DNA of 64,000 nt from Salinisphaera hydrothermalis (GCF_040361195.1 NZ_APNE01000007.1), one strand, 5' to 3'. Counted from the stretch's first letter, positions 52,278 through 62,148 are shown. Notes: generated by a model not told the origin, from the letters alone. Program-made: numbers and translations.

Positions 52278-54707
52278 GTGGCGATCCGAACGAAGCGGGT
52301 GATTGAAACGTTTCTGGCGGGGGACCTGCGCCACGCCGAGTCGAGCCAGACGCGACCGCTGTGCCTCACGCTGCCGCCCAAGCCGGGGACCACGCCCAGC
52401 GACAAACCGGCGGTGCGTATCTTCTTGGGCACGGAAGCGTTCCAGTTTCGTGCCGAGCGAGCATTCGTGTGGTCGATCGAGCGGGTTCGCGATCCCGCTC
52501 GGACCTACGAAATCTATCTGATGAAGGATTTCACCGGCTTCGAGCGGCGGCTCTGGCTGACCGGCTTCACCAACTACCGTTTTCTGATCCCCGAACTGGC
52601 CGGCGGGCGCGGTCGGGCGATCTACAACGATACCGACCAGATCTATCTTCGCGACCCGGCCGAGCTGTTCGACCTCGATATGGACGGCGCCGGGGTGCTG
52701 TCGATCAACGATCGTGACACATCGGTCATGCTGATCGACTGCGAAAAGATGATCGATCTGTGGAACGGTCGTACGGCCCGGCGGGTCGGCAATCGCGAGC
52801 TCGAAAAGCGCATGCGAGAGGCCGGACTGTGGGGCGATCTGGATAACGGCTGGAACGCGCGCGATGCCGAGTATGTGCCGGGCGAATCACATCTGGTGCA
52901 TTACACGACCATCCATAGCCAGCCGTGGCGGCCGACGCCCCAGGATTTTGTTTACCGCGCGAACCCGGCCGGTGAAATCTGGGCCAGTATCGAGCGCGAG
53001 GCCGATGCCGCCGGGTTTCAGGTGTTCGGGCCGCGTCATCCGACGCCGGACTTCGCGGCCCGCGCGTCTGAGCGGCGCTTTGAAACGCCGCCGGCTTCAC
53101 GCCTGGCGGACTTCAAGCGTTTGATCGAAGACGCCAAGGCCGAGTCGATGGCTTATTACGGCTACGATCGGGTCGAGAGTCTGGCCGCACTGGGCGATAC
53201 GCCTCGCACCGTGGCGCGGCCGGAAAGCCTGGCCGACGGGGCCGAGCGCGAGCCCGTGGACATCGTGGCCGCCGACGGCCTGGCGCAGCTGCCGGACTCG
53301 GATGTGGCCTGGGTGCTCGATTCGCTCTTTTCTCAGGCGCGGCGCGCCGTGATTGTGGCGATCACGCTGGACGAGAGTGCGCATCGCGCGACCCCCGCCG
53401 ACGAAATCTGGTGGTATCAGCAACTCGAGGCGGCGGGCCGCCGCGCGCCGACCCGGCACTGGCGCCTGGTCGTGCGTAAACCGCGCTTTGGCCGGCCGCC
53501 GAAGGTGTGGCGTTGGTCCGGCGGCGCGCTGTTGTCGACCACGCCGCGCGTTTGGGCCTTGCTGCACTACAAGACCGGCCATCGCAGCCAGACGCTGGGC
53601 CTGGCCGAAGCGTTGGGCTGGCAGGTCGAACGCAAGGAAATTGCACGCGCGCCGCTGCGCTATGGCCTGGCTATGGCGCGCGACGTGTTTGGCGTGGGCA
53701 GCGCCGCCTGGCCAGGCGATCTCAAGGCGCCGTGGCCGGACGTCGTGGTGGCGTCCGGATGGCTGCCTGCGGTGGCGGCTCGCGCCGTACGCCAGCGCAG
53801 CGGTGCAGCGTCACGCCTAGTGTTGATGGGGCGCCGTGGCGGCCGTGTTGGCGAGAGTCAGGATATCGCCGTGGTGTGTCGACACTTCCGTGTGCCGCCG
53901 AATCCCCGCCAGATCGAGACCGTGCTGCCGCCGAACAAGGTGGCGGCCAACCAGCTGACTGCCGCGCGCGAGCGCTGGCCGGACCTGTTTTCCGGCGCGG
54001 CCGAACGGCGCGTAGTGTGGCTGGTGGGGGGAGATAATGCACAGCATGCCCTCGACGCCGATACAGCCGGGGATTTGGCGCGTCGCGTCCAGGCCCAGGC
54101 GACGGCTGCCGGCGCAGAATTGGCCGTGCTCACCAGCCGACGCACGCGTGACGAGGCGGCCGAAGCTATTCGGCAACAACTCGACGCGGCCTCGACGTTC
54201 GTGCCCTGGCAGCCGACGGGGCAGGCAGACAACCCGTATCTCGGCTATCTCGCGGCTGCCGACATCCTGGTCGTGACCGGCGAGTCGGAATCGATGATCG
54301 CCGAGGCGGTGGCCACCGGGAAACCGGTGTATCTCGTACCGCTGCCTGAGGCCAAACCGAACCTGCGTCGACGCGTTGCCGACTGGGTCGCCACCCAAGC
54401 CGAGCGGGATCGTTTTAACGCCCGCGGGTCGCGTCGGCCGCAGGAAGGTCTGCAATACGCCTGCGCGCGCCTGGTCGATCGTCGGGTGTTTTTGCCGCGT
54501 CGCGATATGGCGGCCTTGCACGAGTCGCTGGTCGCCCAAGGCGTCGCCCGCATGTTCGGTGAAGCACTCGAATCATGGCGCCCGCCGGCCTGGCACGAGA
54601 CGGAATGGCTGGCCCAGCGTATTCGCGCGATGCTGCGGCTGCCCGATCCCGACGGGCGGGTCGTGGATATCGATGCCGACCCGATCATGGTCGTTCGTGC
54701 CGGATAG
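52278..54707 (+). CDS. Three-part fusion: GT8-like glycosyltransferase, methyltransferase-like segment, ELM1 domain
   Basis: The 809-residue protein starts at GTG. Residues about 45-235 resemble GT8-type glycosyltransferases, with the metal motif D118-T-D120 in IYNDTDQIYLRD. Residues 270-400 look like the second half of a class I methyltransferase (DIVAADGLAQLPDSDVAWVLDSLF), but the glycine-rich SAM loop is replaced by MAYYGYDRVE. Residues about 425-800 form an ELM1 domain (LAEALGWQVERKEI, WLVGGDNAQHALD, VVTGESESMIAEAVATGKPV), a GT-B-like fold. Roles are unknown, probably polysaccharide or glycolipid assembly. It overlaps the next gene by 11 bp. Confidence 0.72.
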   Translation: MAIRTKRVIETFLAGDLRHAESSQTRPLCLTLPPKPGTTPSDKPAVRIFLGTEAFQFRAERAFVWSIERVRDPARTYEIYLMKDFTGFERRLWLTGFTNYRFLIPELAGGRGRAIYNDTDQIYLRDPAELFDLDMDGAGVLSINDRDTSVMLIDCEKMIDLWNGRTARRVGNRELEKRMREAGLWGDLDNGWNARDAEYVPGESHLVHYTTIHSQPWRPTPQDFVYRANPAGEIWASIEREADAAGFQVFGPRHPTPDFAARASERRFETPPASRLADFKRLIEDAKAESMAYYGYDRVESLAALGDTPRTVARPESLADGAEREPVDIVAADGLAQLPDSDVAWVLDSLFSQARRAVIVAITLDESAHRATPADEIWWYQQLEAAGRRAPTRHWRLVVRKPRFGRPPKVWRWSGGALLSTTPRVWALLHYKTGHRSQTLGLAEALGWQVERKEIARAPLRYGLAMARDVFGVGSAAWPGDLKAPWPDVVVASGWLPAVAARAVRQRSGAASRLVLMGRRGGRVGESQDIAVVCRHFRVPPNPRQIETVLPPNKVAANQLTAARERWPDLFSGAAERRVVWLVGGDNAQHALDADTAGDLARRVQAQATAAGAELAVLTSRRTRDEAAEAIRQQLDAASTFVPWQPTGQADNPYLGYLAAADILVVTGESESMIAEAVATGKPVYLVPLPEAKPNLRRRVADWVATQAERDRFNARGSRRPQEGLQYACARLVDRRVFLPRRDMAALHESLVAQGVARMFGEALESWRPPAWHETEWLAQRIRAMLRLPDPDGRVVDIDADPIMVVRAG

Positions 54708-55737
54708 CGCACCGCGCTCGGGTGACCTGCCGCGGGTTTGGGTACTGCTGGGCGAAGGCGCTGGCGGGAACGCCCAGATGCTAGCGTTGGCCGAGGCGCT
54801 CGGCTGGCCGTACGAAACCCGGCAGCTGTCCTGGAACGTGCTCAATTACCTGCCCAATCCGTTGATCGGCGCGCATCGGTTTACGCTGGATCGATCGGCC
54901 GACGCGCTGCGTCCGCCGTGGCCGGATCTGGTCATCGGGGCGTCGCGTCGTTCGGCGCCGATCGCGCGCTGGATCAAGAAGCAGTCCGGCGGACGAACGA
55001 AACTTGTGCATCTGCTCCACACCCAGATGCCGCTGCATTATTTCGATCTGGTCGTCGCCCTCGCGCAGTTCCGCGTGCCGAATGCGCCCAATGTGTTGCG
55101 CAACACGCTGCCGCTCAACGTGATCGACCCGGCCGATCAGGCGCAGGCGGCCGAGCGCTGGCGCGCGCGGCTCGAAGACCTGCCGCGCCCGTGGATCGCC
55201 GTGCTGGTCGGCGGCAACAGTTCAAGCTACACACTGGATACGACCACGGCCGCCCGGCTCGGGCGGGAAGCCGATGCCGCCGCCCACGCCGTGGGTGGCA
55301 GTCTGCTCGTGACCACGAGTCGCCGTACGCCGGCGGCGGCGGCGGATGCACTCGCCGCCGCCATCGCAGCGCCGGCCGAGATCTATCGCTGGCGGCCCGA
55401 CGATCCCGACAACCCCTACGGCGCGTTTCTGGCGCTCGCCGATCGTTTTATCGTGACCGGCGACAGCGCGTCGCTGCCGGCCGAGGCGGTGGCTACCGGG
55501 CGCCCGGTCACCTTGTTCGAATGGCCGGCGAACAAGCCGGTGCGGCGACCCAAGGGCCTGGCGGGGCACCTGTATCGAGGCCTGATCTATTCGGGCTGGC
55601 TCAAGCCGCGTCGTGATTTCGCGGCGTTTCACGACATGCTGCGCCGGGCCGGGCTGGTCGATGCCGAAACCACCGGCACCATGCCCGACGACATGGCGAC
55701 CACCGTGGCCCGCATACGGGCGTTATTCGTTAATTGA
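54697..55737 (+). CDS. ELM1-family GT-B-like protein
   Basis: The 346-residue protein is a single ELM1 domain (named after the plant mitochondrial fission factor; bacterial members are of unknown function). Segments are VWVLLGEGAGGNAQMLALAEALGW, LVGGNSSSYTLD, VTTSRRTPAAA and FIVTGDSASLPAEAVATGRPV. The N-terminus fixes the start: GTG at 54697, just before PDSAPRSGDLPR, overlapping the fusion gene. It is related to the C-terminal third of that fusion, so the pair probably arose by duplication. Confidence 0.75.
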   Translation: MPDSAPRSGDLPRVWVLLGEGAGGNAQMLALAEALGWPYETRQLSWNVLNYLPNPLIGAHRFTLDRSADALRPPWPDLVIGASRRSAPIARWIKKQSGGRTKLVHLLHTQMPLHYFDLVVALAQFRVPNAPNVLRNTLPLNVIDPADQAQAAERWRARLEDLPRPWIAVLVGGNSSSYTLDTTTAARLGREADAAAHAVGGSLLVTTSRRTPAAAADALAAAIAAPAEIYRWRPDDPDNPYGAFLALADRFIVTGDSASLPAEAVATGRPVTLFEWPANKPVRRPKGLAGHLYRGLIYSGWLKPRRDFAAFHDMLRRAGLVDAETTGTMPDDMATTVARIRALFVN

Positions 55738-55793
55738 ATACGCACCCATGGCGGCTTATCCTTCTTATCCAAACACGATTTGGCGTGTAAGCG

Positions 55794-56516
55794 ATGCAAT
55801 ATCTTGACTTCGAACGGCTGGCTGAAATCGAGACCAACCGGTTCCAGAATGCCTATCCGTATCCATGGATCAACCCGGCGTCCTTGTTGACCGACGAGGC
55901 CTACGAAAAGCTCTACGAGACGCTGCCCACGGTCGATCAGATGGTGCCCAGCTTCGGCATGAAACGATCGCACGGGCAAAAGCCCCACGATCGCTATGCG
56001 CTGGAATACGACGAAAGCCTGGATATTGATCCGGCCTGGCATGCGTTCGTATCCGAACTCAAGAGCGACCGTTACTACGACTTCATCAAACGGATGTTCG
56101 GTCGAGGGCGCTTCAAGCTGAATTTCCATTGGCACTATGCGCCCACGGGAAGTTCCGTATCGCCGCACTGTGATGCCACGCGCAAGCTCGGTTCGCATAT
56201 CTTCTATTTCAGCCCGCCCGGCATATGGAAGCCGGAATGGGGCGGCGATACCGTGATTCTCGACGACCACGGGCGTTTCAGCCGCAAGTCGGCGCCGGAA
56301 TTCGAGGATTTCGACCAAGCGTTCGCGGGCGAGAGCATCGGCAATTACAGCCTGCTATTCCAGCGCATGGAGCGTTCCTGGCACGGCGTGCGCGAGATCA
56401 CCTGCCCGGAAGGCATGTATCGCAAGGTGTTCATCGTGGTAATCAATGATCGCCTGCGCGCGGGCCTCCGGCGTCTCAAGGGACGGCTGGCTGGAGAAGT
56501 GCGACGGGATGTCTGA
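55794..56516 (+). CDS. 2-oxoglutarate/Fe(II) oxygenase, prolyl-hydroxylase-like
   Basis: The 240-residue protein has a double-stranded beta-helix oxygenase core: proximal facial ligands H125-C-D127 in SPHCDATRK, distal H197 in ERSWHGVREI, and Arg in MYRKVFIVV for 2-oxoglutarate. Such proteins often lie in surface-polysaccharide loci. The substrate may be a sugar, lipid or protein. Its stop overlaps the sulfotransferase start by 8 bp. Confidence 0.72.
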   Translation: MQYLDFERLAEIETNRFQNAYPYPWINPASLLTDEAYEKLYETLPTVDQMVPSFGMKRSHGQKPHDRYALEYDESLDIDPAWHAFVSELKSDRYYDFIKRMFGRGRFKLNFHWHYAPTGSSVSPHCDATRKLGSHIFYFSPPGIWKPEWGGDTVILDDHGRFSRKSAPEFEDFDQAFAGESIGNYSLLFQRMERSWHGVREITCPEGMYRKVFIVVINDRLRAGLRRLKGRLAGEVRRDV

Positions 56517-57525
56517 GGCAGCCCGTATGCAGGACGATCTCGGTGCCAACGTGCCGCCGCCCGATCCCGAACGCTCCACGGTGGTGGCGGTGCTTGGGGC
56601 CGGGCGCAGCGGCACGAGTGCCATCACGCGCGGGCTGAGCGCGCTGGGCGTTGACCTCGGCGATAACCTGCGCGCCGGCAGCGGTAAAAACCCGACCGGT
56701 TTTTTCGAGGATCGCGACGTGCTCGCCACGAGCAAGCTGCTCAAGCGGGCGCTTGGTATTCGTGGCCACAGCCTGCGCCTGATCGACGACGCGGAATTCG
56801 AAACGCCGCGCATGAAGGCGATTCAGGCGCGCGCCGTCGAAAAACTCGGCCAGCGTTTCGGCGAGACGCCGTTGTGGGGTTACAAATATTCCCGAACGTT
56901 GCGAACCCTGCCGTTCTGGGCGGGCATTCACGATGCGCTGAATCTGGATGTGCGTTATCTGATCGCCCTGCGTAACCCGTTGAGCGTGGCTCGCTCGCGG
57001 AGCAAGATCAATCCGCAGCGCGGACGCCAGGTCTGGTCGGATATGGAGTGGCTGGTCAACGTGGTGCCGTATTTCGACCGCCTCATGGGCGCGCCAGTCG
57101 CCGTGGTCGATTTCGACCATCTGATGGCCGAACCCGAAGCACAACTGTCGCGCGTCGCGCGTGATCTCGGTCTGCCCATGGGGCCGGAGCGGCGTGCCGG
57201 CGTCGATGAATACGCGCATCGGTTTCTGCAGAAAGACAAGCCCAGCACGCGCTTTACCCGCGACGATTTGTGGGCCGACCCGCAGGTCAATCGCTGGACC
57301 GCCGAAGGCTATACGCTGTTGCACCGGGTCGCGAGCGACGAGCTGCGTCTGAGTGACCCCGAGTTCACCGAGCGCTGGGCGCAGGTGGCGACCGCGGTGA
57401 CCGACCTCGGACCGCTGCTGGCCGAATTCGACTATCTGCGCGGCGAGTTGGTGAGCACGGGCTGGAATCCGGCCAGCCCGGTCGACCAGGTACGCCAGGT
57501 CTGGCGCGATCTGCGCAGCCGCTAG
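56509..57525 (+). CDS. Sulfotransferase family protein
   Basis: The ATG at 56509 gives 338 residues. The PAPS 5'-phosphosulfate loop is LGAGRSGTSAITRGL (29-43) and the 3'-phosphate region is YLIALRNPLSVARSRSKI. Family members transfer sulfate from PAPS to glycans or lipids. In this operon it probably sulfates the surface glycan or a glycolipid. The translational overlap with the oxygenase suggests the two act on the same product. Confidence 0.78.
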   Translation: MSEAARMQDDLGANVPPPDPERSTVVAVLGAGRSGTSAITRGLSALGVDLGDNLRAGSGKNPTGFFEDRDVLATSKLLKRALGIRGHSLRLIDDAEFETPRMKAIQARAVEKLGQRFGETPLWGYKYSRTLRTLPFWAGIHDALNLDVRYLIALRNPLSVARSRSKINPQRGRQVWSDMEWLVNVVPYFDRLMGAPVAVVDFDHLMAEPEAQLSRVARDLGLPMGPERRAGVDEYAHRFLQKDKPSTRFTRDDLWADPQVNRWTAEGYTLLHRVASDELRLSDPEFTERWAQVATAVTDLGPLLAEFDYLRGELVSTGWNPASPVDQVRQVWRDLRSR

Positions 57526-57709
57526 GCGGCTTCGATACACGACGATGCGTTCTGCTGCACGCGCGGGTGCAAGCTGCCTGATCCGGCCGCACGCTTGCGC
57601 GCGCGGTACGGCATTGGCGTCCCATGACGGGGGGCAATTACGCCCGCGCGGGCTGCTGCGGAATGTCGCCGCCGGCACAAACCGCTCGTCGAGCGCAGCG
57701 TAGCTGCTT

Positions 57710-58921
57710 ATGGCTGACTCTATCCCCAAGCCCCGCATCGCATTTTTCGTATCGACGCTCACCGCTGGTGGCGTACAACGCGTGACCTTGAGCCTGGCTG
57801 GCGGGTTCGCGGACGCCGGGCATCCCGTGGATATCGTGGTCACCCAGGGCGGCGGAGATTACGAAAAACACGTTCCGGCGAACGTCAATCTGCACGTGCT
57901 TGAGCCCAGCGGCATTCTGCATAGCCGCTGGTTGGCCTGGCGGACGGCGCGCATACCGTCTGCCGTGTTGTTGAAACCGGTGCTGCTGCCCTTTCGATCG
58001 TCACGGGTGCTCCGTCATATCGGTTCGCTGGCCGGCTATTTGATTCGCCACCGCCCGGCTGTGCTGGTCTCGGGGATGTCGTACCCGAACCTGGTCGCGC
58101 TTTGGGCGCGCAACCGCGCCGGCGTGCCGGTTCGCGTCGTGGTCGTCGAACACAACACGCTGTCCCAGACCATAAAACGCGTGCGTTCTCGGTGGCGCTG
58201 GCGCTATCTGCCGGCGGTGTTGCGAAATGCCTATCGTCAGGCTGATTCGGTCGTGGCCGTATCCAACGGCGTCGCCGACGACGTGGCCGCGACGACGGGG
58301 CTGCCGCGTGCAGCGATTCGTACGATCTACAACCCGGTCGTTTCGTCGGCGCTGACCGAACGTGGGGCGATCCGGCCCGATGACGACTGGTTCAAACCGG
58401 GCATGCCGCCGGTGATCGTCGGGATCGGCCGTCTGACCTCGGCCAAGCGGTTCGATGTGCTCATTCGTGCGTTTGCTGCCCTGCGCGCCGAGACGCGGGC
58501 GCATTTGCTGATCCTCGGTGACGGCCGCGAGCGCAGTCGTCTGGAAGCGCTCGTTCGCGAGCTGGGCGTGGAAGACAGTATTCGCATGCCCGGGTTGGTC
58601 GATAATCCGTACCGCTATCTGTCCCACGCCGATCTGTTCGTGTTGTCGTCCGACTACGAAGGGCTGCCGACGGTCGTGATCGAGGCGTTGGCTTGCGGTT
58701 GCCCGGTCGTGAGTACCGATTGCCCGAGCGGGCCGCGCGAAATCCTCGACGCCGGCGCGTTCGGCGAACTGGTGCCCTGTGGCGACGATGAACAGCTGGC
58801 GCAGGCCATGGCGCGGACCCTGGCCGCGCCCCCGGATCGTGAGCGCCAGCGCACGCGCGCGCAGACATTCTCGGTGGACGCCAGCCTGGCGCGTTATCGC
58901 GAGGTCTGCTTCGATGAGTGA
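57710..58921 (+). CDS. GT4-family glycosyltransferase
   Basis: The 403-residue GT-B retaining glycosyltransferase starts with the acceptor domain FFVSTLTAGGVQRVTLSLAG. The donor domain has GIGRLTSAKRFDVLIRAFA and the E-x7-E motif in DYEGLPTVVIEALACGCPVVS. There is no signal peptide, so it acts at the cytoplasmic face. It follows a 184-bp gap in which no feature is seen, and overlaps the next GT4 gene by 8 bp. Sugar specificity is unknown. Confidence 0.9.
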   Translation: MADSIPKPRIAFFVSTLTAGGVQRVTLSLAGGFADAGHPVDIVVTQGGGDYEKHVPANVNLHVLEPSGILHSRWLAWRTARIPSAVLLKPVLLPFRSSRVLRHIGSLAGYLIRHRPAVLVSGMSYPNLVALWARNRAGVPVRVVVVEHNTLSQTIKRVRSRWRWRYLPAVLRNAYRQADSVVAVSNGVADDVAATTGLPRAAIRTIYNPVVSSALTERGAIRPDDDWFKPGMPPVIVGIGRLTSAKRFDVLIRAFAALRAETRAHLLILGDGRERSRLEALVRELGVEDSIRMPGLVDNPYRYLSHADLFVLSSDYEGLPTVVIEALACGCPVVSTDCPSGPREILDAGAFGELVPCGDDEQLAQAMARTLAAPPDRERQRTRAQTFSVDASLARYREVCFDE

Positions 58922-60170
58922 GCAGGCCAGTCGCGCCGCGTCGTCGTTGCCGCACGACACCCGTATTGCGCTCTATGTACCGACGCTGGCGGGCGGCGGA
59001 GCAGAGCGCGTCATGCTCAAGCTGGCCGGCGAGCTGGTGCGCCGGGGCTATTCCGTCGATTTCGTGCTGAACAAGCGCGAGGGCGCATATGCCGACCAGC
59101 TCCCGGACGGTCTGCGTCAGGTCGTGACTTTGCAACGCCAGCCGAAATGGCAGGCGCGGCTTACCACGTTGCGCGCCGCACCCGAAGACTGGAAGGCGTT
59201 GTCCCGGCCGGTGTTGTTCGCCAAAACGCCGGTGATGAGCCTGCGCTATGTCGCGTCATTGGCCGATTATCTGCGCCGCGAGCGTCCGGACGTGATGATT
59301 TCGGCCTTGTTCTACGCCAACCTCGGCGCGATATGGGCGCGCCGCCTGGCCGGCGTGGATACGCGACTTGTGGTCAGCCAGCGCAATACCTTGTCGCGCC
59401 TGATCGCCGACGGGCTGTCGCAGGACGGCCCGCGCTGGCGCTGGCGGTATCTGCCGGAGTTGCTGGCCCGCAGCTACGCGCACGCCGATCGCATCGTGGC
59501 CGTGTCCGACGGCGTCGCCGACGATTTGGCCGAGGTCATCGGCTTCGATCGTGACCGGGTCGCCACACTGTACAATCCGGTGGTATCCGAGCAACTGACC
59601 CAGCGCGCCGCAGAGCCGGTTTCGCATCCCTGGTTGGCCTCGAAGGATGAACCGGTGATCCTGGGCGTGGGGCGTCTCGAGCCGCAGAAAGATTTCCGGA
59701 CCCTGGTTGCGGCATTCGCCGTCCTGCGTCGGCAACGCAAGGCCCGATTGATCATTCTGGGGGAAGGCAGTCTGCGCGAGGCGCTCGAGGCGCAAATCCG
59801 GGATTTGGGCCTTGGTGACGACGTCGCATTGCCGGGCTGGGCCGACAATCCCTACGCTTATATGCGAACCGCGAACGTGTTTGTATTGTCGTCGGCCTGG
59901 GAAGGCTTGAGTGCGGTCCTGATTGAGGCGATGGCTTGCGGCTGTCCCGTGGTATCGACCGATTGCCCGAGCGGTTCGCGTGAAATTTTGCAGGATGGTC
60001 GATGCGGTCCGCTGGTGCCGGTTGGCGATGCGTCCGGGTTAGCCCAGGCGATCGCCCAGGTTCTGGATACGCCGACTCCGGCTGATGCATTGATCCAGCG
60101 CGCTTCCGAGTTTTCGATCACGGCCAGCACCGATCGATATCTGGAGTGCATGGCGTCCGTGCTTCAATAA
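58914..60170 (+). CDS. GT4-family glycosyltransferase (paralogue of the previous gene)
   Basis: The ATG at 58914 gives 418 residues. It shares with its neighbour the layout LYVPTLAGGGAERVMLKLAGEL, RWRWRYLPELL, GVGRLEPQKDFRTLVAAFA and E-x7-E in AWEGLSAVLIEAMACGCPVVS. The two look like a tandem duplication and probably add successive sugars to one carrier. It ends 61 bp before asnB. Confidence 0.9.
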   Translation: MSEQASRAASSLPHDTRIALYVPTLAGGGAERVMLKLAGELVRRGYSVDFVLNKREGAYADQLPDGLRQVVTLQRQPKWQARLTTLRAAPEDWKALSRPVLFAKTPVMSLRYVASLADYLRRERPDVMISALFYANLGAIWARRLAGVDTRLVVSQRNTLSRLIADGLSQDGPRWRWRYLPELLARSYAHADRIVAVSDGVADDLAEVIGFDRDRVATLYNPVVSEQLTQRAAEPVSHPWLASKDEPVILGVGRLEPQKDFRTLVAAFAVLRRQRKARLIILGEGSLREALEAQIRDLGLGDDVALPGWADNPYAYMRTANVFVLSSAWEGLSAVLIEAMACGCPVVSTDCPSGSREILQDGRCGPLVPVGDASGLAQAIAQVLDTPTPADALIQRASEFSITASTDRYLECMASVLQ

Positions 60171-60231
60171 GCGCGATCGAGCGGCCTGTGAAGTATGCCG
60201 CGCCGCTATTTATTCTTAGGAGCCTTGGTGC

Positions 60232-62148
60232 ATGTGCGGAATCTCTGGTCTTTGGCAAACGCGCGCGCAATCCGGCGGTAACAGCCTCGAGCAATATGCG
60301 CTGGATATGGCGCAGCGGCTGGAACACCGCGGACCGGATGATTTCGGCGTGTGGGCCGATGCGGATCGCGGCATCGCGCTGAGCCATCGACGATTATCGA
60401 TTATCGATCTATCGCCGCATGGGCATCAGCCCATGGTCTCGGCCTGCGGGCGTTATGTCGTCGTGTTCAACGGCGAGATCTATAATTTCCGCGAGATTCG
60501 CCAGGACCTCGAAGCCCACAACTATCCCTTCAACGGCCATTCCGATACCGAAGTGCTGCTGGCGGCCGTCAGTATCTGGGGCATGACCGAGGCGGTACAG
60601 CGCTTCAACGGCATGTTCGCGCTGGCTGTCTGGGATCGAGAAAAACGCCAGTTGCAATTGGTGCGCGACCGACTCGGTCAGAAGCCGCTGTTTTTCGGCT
60701 GGATTGGCCAAAGCTTTGCGTTCGCCTCCGAGCTCAAGGCATTGCGGGTGGTTCCAGGCTTTTCCGGCGCGCTCGATCAGCAGGCGATCGGGCGCTATTT
60801 ACAGCTGGGCTATGTGCCAAGCCCGGATTGCATCTATGACGGCATTCACAAACTGCCCGCCGGTCATATTCTGACGATCGACGCGCGCCAGGCGAGCCAG
60901 CCGACCGACGTGGCGCGTTTGCAGGCACCGTACTGGTCGATGGCCGACTATGCCCAGCGCGCGGTGCACACGCCGTTTACGGGCGATCCGGAAGAGGCGG
61001 TCGATGCCCTGAATCGGGAACTGCACAAGGCGACCGCTTATCGCATGGTATCGGACGTTTCGCTGGGCGCGTTTTTGTCCGGAGGGATCGATTCCTCGCT
61101 GATCGTGTCGTTGATGCAGGCGCAAAGCGACCAGCCGATCCACACTTACGCCCTGGGCTTTGGTGAGCATGGCGTGGGTGAAACCGCCTACGCCAAGGCG
61201 ATCGCGGATCATCTGGGGACTCGGCACACCGAGCTGCATATCACGGGCCAGGAAGCGATCGATACGGTGCCTCAGATCCCGCAGATCGTCGATGAGCCCA
61301 TGGCCGATTTCGCGCAGGTGCCCAATTATCTGATTGCCAAGCACGCCCGGCCGCATATCAAAGTGGCGCTGACCGGCGACGGGGGTGACGAGTTTTTCTG
61401 CGGCTACTCGCGGTTTTATCGCACGCCGAAACGCTGGCGGAAGTTACAGCGCCTGCCACCGGCCGCCCGCCGTGTCGCCGCGCGCGTGCAGGCGGCCATG
61501 CTGCGCAGCGAAGACGCCCGCGATCGCAAGGGTAAGTCGGTATTGCGCCTCGAAGCGCAATCGCTGGATGAGCTGTATTTCTATGGCATGTGCCACTGGT
61601 TGCGATCGGATCCGTTGCTGCGCGATCAAGCGCTGCAGATCGATCCACAGTTCACCGACGGGAACAAATGGCCGGAAATTCGCAATCCGGTCGAGCGCTT
61701 GTTGTTGATCGATCAAATCTATTATCTCTGCGACGTGATTCTGACCAAGGTCGATCGGACCAGTATGGCGTCTGGCCTGGAAGTGCGGAGTCCGCTGCTC
61801 GATTATCATGTCGCGCAATGGTCCTGGCATCTGCCGTTGGAGATGAAGTATCGCGACGGCAAGGACAAATGGATTCTGCGCGAGCTGTTGGCCCGCTACA
61901 TGCCGCGCGAACTCTATGAACGACCCAAACAAGGCTTTGGCGCGCCGATCGGCCAATGGCTGGCCGGGCCTTTGCGGGAATGGTCCGAAGATTTATTGTC
62001 GGCTGAGCGTCTGGATCGCCAGGGCCTGCTCAATACCGATCTTGTCCGTGGTGTATGGCATTCTCAACGCATCGACCGGCGTTCCTGGCAGAAAAAGATG
62101 TGGGCCATTCTGATGCTGCAGGCTTGGCTGGACGCCGAACAGGCTTAG
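60232..62148 (+). CDS. asnB: Glutamine-dependent asparagine synthase-type amidotransferase
   Basis: The 638-residue AsnB-type enzyme has catalytic Cys2 (MCGISGLW) in the N-terminal glutaminase domain (about 1-200). The synthase domain has pyrophosphate loop S283-G-G-I-D-S-S289 and LTGDGGDEFFCGY. A TAGGAG ribosome site precedes the ATG. AsnB paralogues are frequent in polysaccharide loci, where they may amidate sugar carboxyls; ordinary asparagine synthesis is equally possible. Confidence 0.9.
   Translation: MCGISGLWQTRAQSGGNSLEQYALDMAQRLEHRGPDDFGVWADADRGIALSHRRLSIIDLSPHGHQPMVSACGRYVVVFNGEIYNFREIRQDLEAHNYPFNGHSDTEVLLAAVSIWGMTEAVQRFNGMFALAVWDREKRQLQLVRDRLGQKPLFFGWIGQSFAFASELKALRVVPGFSGALDQQAIGRYLQLGYVPSPDCIYDGIHKLPAGHILTIDARQASQPTDVARLQAPYWSMADYAQRAVHTPFTGDPEEAVDALNRELHKATAYRMVSDVSLGAFLSGGIDSSLIVSLMQAQSDQPIHTYALGFGEHGVGETAYAKAIADHLGTRHTELHITGQEAIDTVPQIPQIVDEPMADFAQVPNYLIAKHARPHIKVALTGDGGDEFFCGYSRFYRTPKRWRKLQRLPPAARRVAARVQAAMLRSEDARDRKGKSVLRLEAQSLDELYFYGMCHWLRSDPLLRDQALQIDPQFTDGNKWPEIRNPVERLLLIDQIYYLCDVILTKVDRTSMASGLEVRSPLLDYHVAQWSWHLPLEMKYRDGKDKWILRELLARYMPRELYERPKQGFGAPIGQWLAGPLREWSEDLLSAERLDRQGLLNTDLVRGVWHSQRIDRRSWQKKMWAILMLQAWLDAEQA

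Noticed and set aside
56476..57843. 455-residue open frame on the minus strand
   Set aside because: Antisense to the sulfotransferase and spacer; composition typical of shadow frames.
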